A stretch of 64,000 nucleotides of DNA, from contig CALDDQ010000004.1 in the NCBI GenBank assembly GCA_937936785.1, positions 1 to 64,000 of the forward strand, given 5' to 3'. The notes below the pieces were generated by a model. It did no database searches, was not told the DNA's origin, and saw nothing but the letters and a program-made list of their open reading frames with translations. Positions within the stretch are counted from its first letter, which is position 1. Each line of letters begins with the position of its first letter. Positions 41,600 through 50,331 of this stretch are shown in pieces. This DNA comes from an uncultured Endomicrobiia bacterium. GTDB taxonomy: Bacteria > Elusimicrobiota > Endomicrobiia > DTEH01. Both the position numbers and the translations under genes were made by a program.

Positions 41600-42841
41600 T
41601 TAGTTCAATAATAATATTTTTACAATATTTCCTTTTTTTAATTCAACATCTTGTTCATTTAAAATAATTAAACAATTTGCTTTTACTACAGATTTTAAAA
41701 TGCTTGAGTCTTGGTTTTGTAATGGAGTTACAAAAAAAATATTTTTTTTAACAAAATATTTTCCACGTAAAAAATATTTAAATTGAGGTTCTTTTTTTAT
41801 ACTTTTAGTAAGAAAAGCAAAAAAAATATTTTTGTTGTCAAAATCTTTTCTTCCAGAAAGTTTTAATAAGAAAGGTTTTATTAAAACTTCAAATTGGACA
41901 AAATTAGCTACAGGGTTTCCCGGAATACCAAAAATGTATTTCTTTTTTTTATTAAAAATTTTTGTTCCAAAAAAAAGTGGTTTTCCTGGTCTACACCGTA
42001 TTTCCCAAAAGATAGGTTTTGTGCCAACATTTTTTAATACTGGTTTAACAAGGTCATATTCTCCGTGCGAAATTCCGCCTGAGATAAGTATTACATCGCA
42101 ATCTTTGATAGCTTTTAAAACAACACTTTTTATTTTATTAAAATTATCTTTAACTAAACCATAATTTATAAAATTAAAATTATATTTTTGTAATAAAGAT
42201 TGTAGTACATAAGAATTAGAATTTTTTACCTGACCAAATTTAGGTTTTTTGTCAATATTAACAATTTCATTTCCTGTAGTTATAATTCCAACAGTCGGTA
42301 TTTTATAAGTTAATATTTGATTAATTCCTGCAGAAATTAAAATTCCGATATGTTGTGGTTGTAAACGTGTCCCTTTGGGAAACAAGAATTCATTTTTTTT
42401 AAGTTGGTTACCTTTGAACCTAACATTAGAATATTTTTTTATTGGTTTAATAATTTTGATAAAACCATTTTTTTTAATAACTAATTCTTTTTCAATTACA
42501 GAATCAAAATTTTTTGGCAAAGGTGCTCCTGTCATAATTTTTATACAACTAAATTTTTTATCATATTTTTTATGAAATTTAGATTTTTTTCCTGAAGATG
42601 ATGTTCCAATTATTTTTAAATAGACAGGATTTTTTAACGAAGCGTTTTTTGTAGCCCAACTTTTTATTGCAAAACCGTCTTTGGCAGAGTTGTTATAATT
42701 TGGTACAGTGAGTTTAGAAAATAAATTTTTAGCTGTAATACGAAAAAGAGAATTTTTTATTGAAATCATTTCAGTTTTAAGTTTTTTGCAAGAATTTAAC
42801 ACCAATTTTTTTGCTTTGTTAAAAAATATAAGTTGTTTCAT
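41600..42841 (-). CDS. moeA: Molybdopterin molybdenumtransferase (MoeA)
   Basis: A 413-residue MoeA. Conserved blocks: 'NYNNSAKDGFAI', 'IKIMTGAPLPKNFDSVIEKE', 'GIITTGNEIV', 'VILISGGISHGEYDLVKPVL', 'RPGKPLFFGTKI' and 'FGIPGNPVANF'. MoeA inserts molybdate (or tungstate) into adenylylated molybdopterin. The 4-bp gap to the histidine kinase gene and same strand suggest it ends the long operon starting at nifS. No molybdoenzyme or moa genes occur in the window, apart from the MOSC protein. Confidence 0.93.
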   Translation of the reverse strand: MKQLIFFNKAKKLVLNSCKKLKTEMISIKNSLFRITAKNLFSKLTVPNYNNSAKDGFAIKSWATKNASLKNPVYLKIIGTSSSGKKSKFHKKYDKKFSCIKIMTGAPLPKNFDSVIEKELVIKKNGFIKIIKPIKKYSNVRFKGNQLKKNEFLFPKGTRLQPQHIGILISAGINQILTYKIPTVGIITTGNEIVNIDKKPKFGQVKNSNSYVLQSLLQKYNFNFINYGLVKDNFNKIKSVVLKAIKDCDVILISGGISHGEYDLVKPVLKNVGTKPIFWEIRCRPGKPLFFGTKIFNKKKKYIFGIPGNPVANFVQFEVLIKPFLLKLSGRKDFDNKNIFFAFLTKSIKKEPQFKYFLRGKYFVKKNIFFVTPLQNQDSSILKSVVKANCLIILNEQDVELKKGNIVKILLLN

Positions 42842-42844
42842 AAA

Positions 42845-44494
42845 CTAATTTTTAGGTAAATAAAATAGTATTTTTGTCCATTTTCCAAATTCAGATTCTG
42901 CCCAAATATTTCCGCCATGAGTTTCTATGATATTTTTAGAAATTGCAAGTCCAAGCCCAAATCCAGGTTTTTCTTTTGTGGTGATATTAGTTAATTGAAC
43001 AAAAGGATTAAAAATAGTTTTTAAACTTTTTTCTTCAATGCCCTGTCCATTATCTTCTATACAAAAATTAATTTTATTTAAAGTTTCGTTGGTACGAATT
43101 ATTATATGTTTTGATTTTTGTTCTATAGGCATAAATTTAATAGAGTTGTTTAACAAATTTGTTATAACTTGTTTAATTCTGTCTCTGTCAAAATAGAATT
43201 TATCAGTAGTATGGTTTAATTCGAGTTGTAAGTTTATGTTAGACGATTTTAAGTTTAGTGTATATTCTTCAACAATTTCGTTTATTAAATCAGAGATAGA
43301 ATTTTCTTTTTTTATAATAACAAACTTACCTTTATCCATTCTTGAAAAATCTAATAATTGTTCAATTAAACCATCAAGTCTTTTGATATTACGTTTTGCA
43401 AGATCGTATAATTGATTACTTAAATTCTTTTCTGCAAGTTCTATCGCTGCAGAGAGTACCATCAAAGGTGTTCGTAATTCATGATTTATTATTGAAATAA
43501 AATTCGATTTTAGTATGTCATATTCAATAATAATTCTGTTTTTAATAATGATGAAATATATGTAAGAAATCCATTTTGCAAACAAGTTCGAAATATGAAA
43601 CTCTTGTTTTGAAAACATTTTTTTGTTTGGAAATAATCTTGTAATACAAATTATTCCTAATACATTGTTATCAAAAGTTAAAGGTAGTATTATTGATGAA
43701 ATTATTTTATTTGATGATATAATATTTTTAGAATATAAGTTACGATATTTTTTTAACCCATCTTGTAACAAAAGACTTTTTTTAGCTTTTATAGCATAAT
43801 TTATTATTTTCCAATTATTTTGAACAGTAAGATTATCATCTAATGCTGTTTTAAATCCATAGGAAGAAACTAATTTATATTTTTCTGTGTTACTATCATA
43901 TAAAAAAATTGAAATTTTTTCAGGACAAAACATTTTTAACAATTTTTTTGTAATCAAATTAAAGATTTTTTTGATGAAATAATCAATATAATCTATGTTA
44001 CCATTCTTAGTTAAAAAAGTTTCTTTTTTGGACATAAAATATTGTTCGTATTTAACTAAAAATTCTTTGTTAATATCAAACAAATTTTTTAACAGTTCTC
44101 CTTGAAGCGTTATTTTATGTGTGTTAATTAGATTTTTAAATGTAGCAAGAAAAGAGTTATGATCAGTGTAGTTTATAAAAGTTGAAGCACATTTGTTTTT
44201 TTGTAATAATGAACAAGTTTTTATACTACAAGATTTTTTTAAGTCATGAACCAAAGTTACATAAAATAACATTGGAAAATTTTTAAACATAAACTTATGA
44301 ATTTCTGAACGTTTATAAGGATCGGTACAGGTGCTGGTAAGAACAATTTCATAATTTTTAGAATATAAAATATTTTTAAATTCAGTGAAACTAATTTTAT
44401 CTGAAATAACATCAACTTTGAACCCATTGTTTTGTAATAGTTTTGCAATTTTAAAATAAGAACCAGTAGATATAAACAAAATTTTTTTATACAT
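42845..44494 (-). CDS. Cytoplasmic histidine kinase with Cys-rich receiver-like N-terminus and GAF
   Basis: 549 residues, no transmembrane helix. Residues 1-130 have a receiver-like alternation ('ILFISTGSYFKIAKLLQNNG') but no proper phospho-Asp motif; instead they carry a Cys cluster ('CSIKTCSLLQKNKC'). A GAF-like domain follows (about 165-300). HisKA has 'INHELRTPLMVLSAA' and HATPase has 'NLLNNSIKFMP', 'EDNGQGI' and 'GFGLGLAIS'. It sits between the radical SAM gene and moeA with very short spacing, so it may sense something tied to those pathways. The Cys cluster could bind metal or Fe-S; that is inference. Confidence 0.85.
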   Translation of the reverse strand: MYKKILFISTGSYFKIAKLLQNNGFKVDVISDKISFTEFKNILYSKNYEIVLTSTCTDPYKRSEIHKFMFKNFPMLFYVTLVHDLKKSCSIKTCSLLQKNKCASTFINYTDHNSFLATFKNLINTHKITLQGELLKNLFDINKEFLVKYEQYFMSKKETFLTKNGNIDYIDYFIKKIFNLITKKLLKMFCPEKISIFLYDSNTEKYKLVSSYGFKTALDDNLTVQNNWKIINYAIKAKKSLLLQDGLKKYRNLYSKNIISSNKIISSIILPLTFDNNVLGIICITRLFPNKKMFSKQEFHISNLFAKWISYIYFIIIKNRIIIEYDILKSNFISIINHELRTPLMVLSAAIELAEKNLSNQLYDLAKRNIKRLDGLIEQLLDFSRMDKGKFVIIKKENSISDLINEIVEEYTLNLKSSNINLQLELNHTTDKFYFDRDRIKQVITNLLNNSIKFMPIEQKSKHIIIRTNETLNKINFCIEDNGQGIEEKSLKTIFNPFVQLTNITTKEKPGFGLGLAISKNIIETHGGNIWAESEFGKWTKILFYLPKN

Positions 44495-44507
44495 AAAAAT
44501 ATTATCT

Positions 44508-45512
44508 TTAATTTATAATTCTTAAATCACTACCACAAAAGTTACACTTGTTTTTTGTTAAATTTAAAACATTAATTTTATAACCCATTCTTGAAATAAC
44601 TTTTTTCTTACAATTAGGACAAAATGTTGAATTATAATTTTCATCTAATACATTTCCAAGATAAACATAATTTAATTTTTCTTTTGCTATGGAATAAAAT
44701 TCTATTAAAATAGATTCTGGTGTGGAGTGAATATTAAATTTATAATTTGGATGATATTTTGATATGTGAAAAGGTATGTCTTTAGATAAAGAAGATATAA
44801 AGTCTACTATTTTTATTATGTTTTGTTTATCATCATTAAAATCTGGAATTATTAATGTTGTAATTTCTATATGGATATTATGTTTGAACAAAGTCTCTAT
44901 AGTGTTTAAAACAAAAGAAATTTTTCCTTCACAATATTTCACATAAAAATCAGAATTGAAAGATTTCAAATCAATATTAGCAGCGTCGATATATGGTATT
45001 AAATCAAGCAATGGTTGTTTGTTAATATAACCGTTAGATACAATAATATTCTTAAAATTATTTTTATTAAATAGCTGTGCTGTTTCAATTAAAAATTCAA
45101 TATTTATTAAAGGTTCATTATATGTGTATGCTATTCCGATATTATTATGTGCTTTTTTTGCTAGATAAAATAATTTTTTTGAGGTTATGTTTTGTGAAAC
45201 AAAATGTTCTGAAAAATTTTGTGAAATTTCCCAGTTTTGACAAAACCCGCACTTAAAATTACATCCCCAACTACCAATAGATAAAACATTTTTTGAAGGA
45301 AAAAAGTGATATAACGGTTTTTTTTCAACAGGATCTAATGATATAGAAGATAGATTTTCATAGTTTAAAGCAAAAAGTTTTCCGTTAATATTTTTTCTGG
45401 AAAGACATATACCAACTTCTTTATCAAGAAGTATGCACGAATGTGGACACAAAGTACAATTTATTTTTTTAAAATTTTCTGATATTACTTTGTAATACAG
45501 GGCTTCTTTCAT
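44508..45512 (-). CDS. AmmeMemoRadiSam-system radical SAM enzyme
   Basis: A 334-residue PflA-like radical SAM protein. The [4Fe-4S] motif CxxxCxxC is in 'GSWGCNFKCGFCQNWEIS'. An N-terminal Cys set ('CTLCPHSC', 'GICLSR'), 'DPVEKKPLYHFFPS' and a C-terminal zinc-ribbon-like pair ('CPNCKKK', 'CNFCGSD') are typical of the AmmeMemoRadiSam group. It probably generates a 5'-deoxyadenosyl radical to modify an unknown substrate together with the MEMO1/AMMECR1 proteins encoded about 4 kb away. It is 9 bp from priA. Confidence 0.93.
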   Translation of the reverse strand: MKEALYYKVISENFKKINCTLCPHSCILLDKEVGICLSRKNINGKLFALNYENLSSISLDPVEKKPLYHFFPSKNVLSIGSWGCNFKCGFCQNWEISQNFSEHFVSQNITSKKLFYLAKKAHNNIGIAYTYNEPLINIEFLIETAQLFNKNNFKNIIVSNGYINKQPLLDLIPYIDAANIDLKSFNSDFYVKYCEGKISFVLNTIETLFKHNIHIEITTLIIPDFNDDKQNIIKIVDFISSLSKDIPFHISKYHPNYKFNIHSTPESILIEFYSIAKEKLNYVYLGNVLDENYNSTFCPNCKKKVISRMGYKINVLNLTKNKCNFCGSDLRIIN

Positions 45513-45521
45513 TATTAATAA

Positions 45522-47396
45522 TTATAAAAAATCTTTAGGATCATAATCAATATATAACTTGATATTTTTGTTCTTATAAGATTTTAGGATAGACAAAAAG
45601 TTGTTTGTGGAAAAATTTTTTTCAATAATTTTTATTAAAATAGAAAATTTAAATATAGTTTTTGTTTGTTTAATTTCATAAGTTGAAAAAACTAATATGT
45701 TTTTTATAGTATTTAATTCTTTAATAATATTATCAATTTTAGGTAGATGTTCTTTTCTGTCAGCGACAAAAGTTATTTGGATTAGTTCACAATATGGGGG
45801 ATAGCACAGATCTTGTCTTGTTTTTAGTTCGTTGATATAAAATTTTTTTTCATTAAAAGTTAATAAGTTGTAATTATCATCTTTTTTGTATAATTCTAAT
45901 ATTGTGTTAGAATTATTGGGAGTGAGTAGATTTAATAGATATATAAATTTATAACAATTTTCATAAGCAAGATAATTTGGATGATAAAGCATTGTGTCTA
46001 AATTTGAAAAATATATTAGAGAAACATTTTTAAAATTTATTCTATATATATAATTTAAAATTTCTTGTGTTACAACCAGAATATCAACTTTTTGAGAATT
46101 AAAATCTTGAACAATTTTAATTTTTAGGTCTTGGGATAAATCATTATCTAATCTTGCAACTTTTGCTTCTGGCAAATGATAAGTCAAGTAATTGGACATT
46201 CGTTGTATGCCAAAACCATACCCAGAATAAGATTTGCTTTTACAATATCTACAAATAAATTCAGATATTTTATTAGAACACAAGGAACATTTAAATTGAT
46301 TTTGTTCGTTATCGTATTTCATTATACTATTACAATTAGTGCATCTCATAATCTTAGAACATTTTTTACATGAAATAAATTTGTTATACCCTTTTTGTGG
46401 GTGAACAACAACAGATTGTTTTAACCTATAGATTTCTTTTTTTAAAATATGTTTTAGATTATATTGTTGTACAAAAATGATTTTTTTTGTAAGGATATTC
46501 TGATGATTTAAAAAATATATTTTTTTGTATTTATATTTAGTGTTTATTGAATGTAAAAATGAAGAATAAAATATTTTATAGAATTTTTTTATTTTATTTA
46601 AAACTTCAATAGTAGAAAATTGTGGATTTGAAAAGTTTTTATGTCCTAAATTATCTTGTTCATCTACTACAACAATAGTTTCAAATTTAAATGGTAAAAA
46701 GACACCAATTTTTGTTGATAAAATTATGTTAATAAAACTATTTTGTACAATGTTCCAGATGTTGTACCGGTCATTTATTGAAACATCACCTGTATAAGTT
46801 AAAATTTTATTCGCAATTTCAACCTTTGTTTCTATTAGGTATTGATAAAAATCTTCAATATAAAATCTTTCTGGGAAAACTATCAAACAATTTTTTGTTT
46901 CATTTAAAGAATACAAAATTACATTTTTATAAAATTCAAATTTTTCTTTTATAGAAGTATTTTTTATTAATATAGGCTGTTTTTTTATTTCAAGGATATT
47001 TTTAACATTTTCGTCAATAAAAAAATTATATTTTTTTTGTTTTTCTTGGATAATTGCTTTGTTAACACATAATTCGGTATCAAAAGGAAAAAAATGAAAC
47101 AAAACTTCTCCTATTGAAACCAAATATTGTTTAGCCAGGTTTTTTGCAAGTTGTATTTGCCAAGGTTGAAATAATGGTGTTGTGTCTAATATTTTGGTAA
47201 TATTTTTTATATTTTTATTATCAGAAATTTTTTTAGATGTAGATATTATTATTCCAACTTTTTCTTTTTGATTTCCGAAATTTACTACTACACGATGTCC
47301 AACCAAATTATTTTTATAAAGATTTTCAGGAATAGAATATGTATAAGCGATATCAATTGGTATTGCAAAAACAACTTCGCAATAAAAAATGTTCAT
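45522..47396 (-). CDS. priA: PriA-family primosomal protein N' lacking helicase motifs
   Basis: 624 residues. The N-terminal DNA-binding domain ('VVFAIPIDIAYTYSIPENL', 'GHRVVVNFG') and the C-terminal 'RQDLCYPPYCELIQI' identify PriA. All eight zinc cysteines are kept ('CKKCSKIMRCTNC', 'CSLCSNKISEFICRYC'). However, the Walker A GxTGSGKT is replaced by 'LIKNTSIKEKFEF', the DEEH box is 'VVDEQDN', and the C-terminal helicase motifs (KGhDF, QVAGRAGR) are absent. PriA restarts stalled forks by loading DnaB; here the motor is probably dead. Position in gmk-rpoZ-coaBC-priA context confirms orthology. It overlaps udg by 4 bp. Confidence 0.92.
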   Translation of the reverse strand: MNIFYCEVVFAIPIDIAYTYSIPENLYKNNLVGHRVVVNFGNQKEKVGIIISTSKKISDNKNIKNITKILDTTPLFQPWQIQLAKNLAKQYLVSIGEVLFHFFPFDTELCVNKAIIQEKQKKYNFFIDENVKNILEIKKQPILIKNTSIKEKFEFYKNVILYSLNETKNCLIVFPERFYIEDFYQYLIETKVEIANKILTYTGDVSINDRYNIWNIVQNSFINIILSTKIGVFLPFKFETIVVVDEQDNLGHKNFSNPQFSTIEVLNKIKKFYKIFYSSFLHSINTKYKYKKIYFLNHQNILTKKIIFVQQYNLKHILKKEIYRLKQSVVVHPQKGYNKFISCKKCSKIMRCTNCNSIMKYDNEQNQFKCSLCSNKISEFICRYCKSKSYSGYGFGIQRMSNYLTYHLPEAKVARLDNDLSQDLKIKIVQDFNSQKVDILVVTQEILNYIYRINFKNVSLIYFSNLDTMLYHPNYLAYENCYKFIYLLNLLTPNNSNTILELYKKDDNYNLLTFNEKKFYINELKTRQDLCYPPYCELIQITFVADRKEHLPKIDNIIKELNTIKNILVFSTYEIKQTKTIFKFSILIKIIEKNFSTNNFLSILKSYKNKNIKLYIDYDPKDFL

Positions 47397-48109
47397 TGTA
47401 TTAGATACTTTAAGATTAGTTTCATATCATTCCATGTATATTTTTTAAGTGCTGGATTTCGTAACAAAGCTGCAGGATGATATGTTGGAATAATTAATAT
47501 ATTTGGATTATGTGAATAATTAAATATTCTTCCACGCAATTGTGATATTGGAAGATCATTTTTTGTCATCACTTTTGCTGATACAGAACCAAGACAACAG
47601 ATAATTTTTGGTTTTATAATAGCAATTTGTTCGTATAAATAAGGAATACAAGTTTCAATTTCAGTTTCATTTGGTGGACGGTCATTGTTTTTTAATTTTG
47701 GATCGTTAATTTTCATAGGATGACATTTTACAATATTTGTTATATAAACATCTTGTCTTTTAAGGTTCATCGCTTCAATAATCTTGGTCAATAGTTCACC
47801 TGCTCTACCTACAAAAGGTTTTCCTTGTCTATCTTCATTATATCCAGGTCCTTCACCAATAAACATTAGTTTTGCTTGAATATTTCCTTCACCAAAAACT
47901 GCATTAATTCTGTGGTTACCTAAATCACATTTTGTGCACGAGTTAACTGTGGTTTTTAAGTCGTTTAGATGTTTTGTGTGTTTATCGGTGTATGTTATAT
48001 TTTTTTTAAATGAATTTTTATTTGTATTGTTAGGTAAATAGATACCATCTAAATAATATAACTCTTTTTGTTGTAAAATAAATTTTTTTATATTATTATT
48101 TTGTATCAT
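47393..48109 (-). CDS. Uracil-DNA glycosylase, family 4 (Fe-S)
   Basis: A 238-residue glycosylase. The Fe-S cysteines appear in 'SCTKCDLG', 'NIVKCHP' and 'EIETCIPYLY'. The active-site motif is 'GEGPGYNEDRQGKPFVGRAG', and the C-terminal 'TYHPAALLRNPALKK' completes the family pattern. It removes uracil from DNA after cytosine deamination. The first 65 residues are a lysine/asparagine-rich extension. It is coupled by 4-bp overlaps to coaB upstream and priA downstream. Confidence 0.93.
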   Translation of the reverse strand: MIQNNNIKKFILQQKELYYLDGIYLPNNTNKNSFKKNITYTDKHTKHLNDLKTTVNSCTKCDLGNHRINAVFGEGNIQAKLMFIGEGPGYNEDRQGKPFVGRAGELLTKIIEAMNLKRQDVYITNIVKCHPMKINDPKLKNNDRPPNETEIETCIPYLYEQIAIIKPKIICCLGSVSAKVMTKNDLPISQLRGRIFNYSHNPNILIIPTYHPAALLRNPALKKYTWNDMKLILKYLIQ

Positions 48110-48732
48110 AATTTTGGTAGCACATAATTTAACAAATATTTTGCAAAATATTTTTTTGTCATATTAGGTAGTTGTAAAATATTTTTTTTAGAGTCTATAA
48201 TTGTAGCTTTGATATTATCATTGTTAAAACTTTCCGTAGAATTTAATATTATAAAATCTAACTTTTTGTTTATTAACTTATTAATTGCATTTTTAATTTT
48301 ATTGTGTGTTTCAAGAGCAAAACCTATTATAGTTTGATTCTTATTTTTGTTTTTAGAACAGTAAGATAAAATATCTTTTGTAGGAACAAGTTGCAATATA
48401 AAAGGTTTATTAGATTTTTTAATTTTTTCACTACTAAAATTTTTAGGTTTATAATCTGTTACTGCAGCAGCAGAAATAAATATGTCACATTTTTTAAAAT
48501 ATTTTTTTACCACAAAAAACATTTGTTGTGCAGTTTCTACATAAACAACATTAACATTTTTTGGATAACTTATATTTGTTGGTCCAGAAATAACTGTTAC
48601 ATTGAATTTATTCTTAAAAACATTTGCTATTTCAAATCCAAGTTTTCCTGAAGATGGGTTTGAAATAAATCTTACTGGGTCTAAATATTCTCTTGTGGGT
48701 CCTGTTGTTATGAGCAAATTTTTTTTGTTCAT
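48106..48732 (-). CDS. coaB: Phosphopantothenate-cysteine ligase (stand-alone CoaB)
   Basis: A 208-residue protein equal to the C-terminal half of bacterial CoaBC: 'LLITTGPTREYLDPVRFISN' and 'SSGKLGFEIANVF' at the start, then 'ISAAAVTDYKP' and 'IIGFALET'. It joins cysteine to phosphopantothenate in coenzyme A synthesis. In most bacteria this domain is fused to CoaC; here a 49-bp gap and its own ATG separate them. It overlaps udg by 4 bp. Confidence 0.92.
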   Translation of the reverse strand: MNKKNLLITTGPTREYLDPVRFISNPSSGKLGFEIANVFKNKFNVTVISGPTNISYPKNVNVVYVETAQQMFFVVKKYFKKCDIFISAAAVTDYKPKNFSSEKIKKSNKPFILQLVPTKDILSYCSKNKNKNQTIIGFALETHNKIKNAINKLINKKLDFIILNSTESFNNDNIKATIIDSKKNILQLPNMTKKYFAKYLLNYVLPKL

Positions 48733-48781
48733 TAGATACGAGTAAAAAAAGACAAAAAATTTAATATAAATAAAAAAAGGT

Positions 48782-49339
48782 TTAAATATTTGTAGAAATA
48801 AAATCTAAAATATTTTGAACACTGGGTAATTTACCTTGTCCTTTTTTATCACATAAAAGTGTCCCTTCTTCAGGATAAAGAATTTTGTATCCAATCTTTT
48901 TTAAAGTAGCAACATTTTGTTGAGTGATTTTATGTTTCCACATATTTGTGTTCATTGAAGGACATAATAAAATTTTTTTATTTCTATCGCAGGCATAGAT
49001 TGTTGATGTTAACAAATCTTCTGTTTTAGCAGTGGCCAATTTTGATAAAGTATTACAACTACACGGTACTACAATAACAATATCTGCCCAGTCAGATAAA
49101 GAAATGTGTGTTGGCACATATTCATGCTCATCAAACATATCAACATAAACTTTATTTTTTGACAACTGTTCAAACAACATTGGTGACATAAATTTTGTTG
49201 CAGATTCTGTCATTATACATTTTATCTGTGAACTAAAAGCAATTAGTTTCCTTACTAAATCGCAGGTTTTATATATTGCAATACCTCCTGTTACACCTAT
49301 TAATATATTTTTATTTTTAAATTTGTTTACAATATTCAT
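48782..49339 (-). CDS. coaC: Phosphopantothenoylcysteine decarboxylase (stand-alone CoaC)
   Basis: A 185-residue flavoprotein. Motifs: 'ILIGVTGGIAIYKTCDLVRK', the catalytic His in 'PTHISLSDWADIVIVVPCS', and the substrate-binding 'PSMNTNMWKH' (usually PAMN). It decarboxylates phosphopantothenoylcysteine to phosphopantetheine. It corresponds to the N-terminal half of the usual fused CoaBC. Its start codon shares a base with the rpoZ stop, placing it in the gmk-rpoZ-coa operon. Confidence 0.93.
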   Translation of the reverse strand: MNIVNKFKNKNILIGVTGGIAIYKTCDLVRKLIAFSSQIKCIMTESATKFMSPMLFEQLSKNKVYVDMFDEHEYVPTHISLSDWADIVIVVPCSCNTLSKLATAKTEDLLTSTIYACDRNKKILLCPSMNTNMWKHKITQQNVATLKKIGYKILYPEEGTLLCDKKGQGKLPSVQNILDFISTNI

Positions 49340-49686
49340 TATTTTTTAGATTTTTTATCTTTTTTAATTTCTATAATTGAATCCAAAACATTTTTAGATT
49401 GTTGTTTTTGTGTAGTTGTTGTTTCTATTAAATTAAGTTTTTTCCTTAAACTCAATGGTGGTAAATTTTTTATATCTTCTATAGACACCTTACCAGTTAA
49501 AACGTCATGTAATGCTTTATTGATACGTTCGCTATCAAGCAAATCTTTAGTTTCTTCTTTATACTTTAATTCTGCAGCCCATCGTGCAATGTGTGGGACT
49601 ATTTTATACTTATCAAATTTTGTATCAAGCATAACACGCTCAATTTCTTGTTCAATTTTTTCTATATCTTCTTTATATTTTACCAT
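49339..49686 (-). CDS. rpoZ: RNA polymerase omega subunit
   Basis: A 115-residue protein. The core 'FDKYKIVPHIARWAAEL' and 'ALHDVLTGKVSIEDIKNLP' fits the omega pattern (NKYxLVxxxARRAREL...ALxEIxxGKI). The C-terminus is a basic, Thr/Gln-rich tail that is poorly conserved. The position between gmk and coaC is the standard one and supports the call. Omega helps assemble RNA polymerase and in some bacteria binds ppGpp. Confidence 0.87.
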   Translation of the reverse strand: MVKYKEDIEKIEQEIERVMLDTKFDKYKIVPHIARWAAELKYKEETKDLLDSERINKALHDVLTGKVSIEDIKNLPPLSLRKKLNLIETTTTQKQQSKNVLDSIIEIKKDKKSKK

Positions 49687-49713
49687 AGTGGTAATTCCTC
49701 CTAAAAAGAATTT

Positions 49714-50331
49714 TTAAGTAAATCGTGATCGTTTATGTTTTTCTGCAACAATTATAGATTCTATAATTTTAAATGTTTGATTTAAATTATCATTTACAAC
49801 TAAATAATCATAATACTTAATATAATGTAATTCTTTTTCTGCATTTTTCAATCTTATATTAATCTGTGATATAGAATCTTTTCCGCGGTTTATTAATCGT
49901 TTTTTTAATGCGGACCATGATGGTGGAAGTAAAAAAATATATATTCCTTGAGGAAAAAATTTACGAATATTTTTACCACCTTGAACATCAATATCTAATA
50001 AAACATCTTCACCAGAATTTATAATTTTCTCTAATTCTTTTTTTGGTGTGCCATAATAATTGTTGTACACACACGCCCATTCAACAAATTTTTTTTGTTT
50101 AATCATTTTTAAGAAAGTTTTTGTGTCTACAAAAAAATAATCTATGCCATTAATTTCTCCGGGCCTTTTTGCTCTTGTAGTGTAAGAAACTGAGAAAGCA
50201 AGGTTTGGCATATTTTTTAACAAATACTTGCAAACAGTAGTTTTTCCTGTTCCAGAAGGCGCAGAAAGAACTATTACAGACCCTTTATTCGATATTTTCG
50301 GTAATTTTATACATTTTTTTAATAGATTCAT
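49714..50331 (-). CDS. gmk: Guanylate kinase
   Basis: A 205-residue guanylate kinase of standard length. The P-loop is 'SAPSGTGKTTVCKYLL', the GMP-binding region is 'VSYTTRAKRPGEINGIDYFFV', and 'VLLDIDVQGGKNIR' follows. It phosphorylates GMP to GDP. The ATG at 50331 lies 47 bp inside the end of nadA, an unusually long overlap; no later ATG/GTG/TTG start precedes the P-loop, so the overlap seems real. Confidence 0.96.
   Translation of the reverse strand: MNLLKKCIKLPKISNKGSVIVLSAPSGTGKTTVCKYLLKNMPNLAFSVSYTTRAKRPGEINGIDYFFVDTKTFLKMIKQKKFVEWACVYNNYYGTPKKELEKIINSGEDVLLDIDVQGGKNIRKFFPQGIYIFLLPPSWSALKKRLINRGKDSISQINIRLKNAEKELHYIKYYDYLVVNDNLNQTFKIIESIIVAEKHKRSRFT

Noticed and set aside
50285-50331. 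Possible frameshift explaining the 47-bp nadA-gmk overlap
   Set aside because: Both proteins are complete and of normal length with intact motifs on each side, so a real overlap is simpler.
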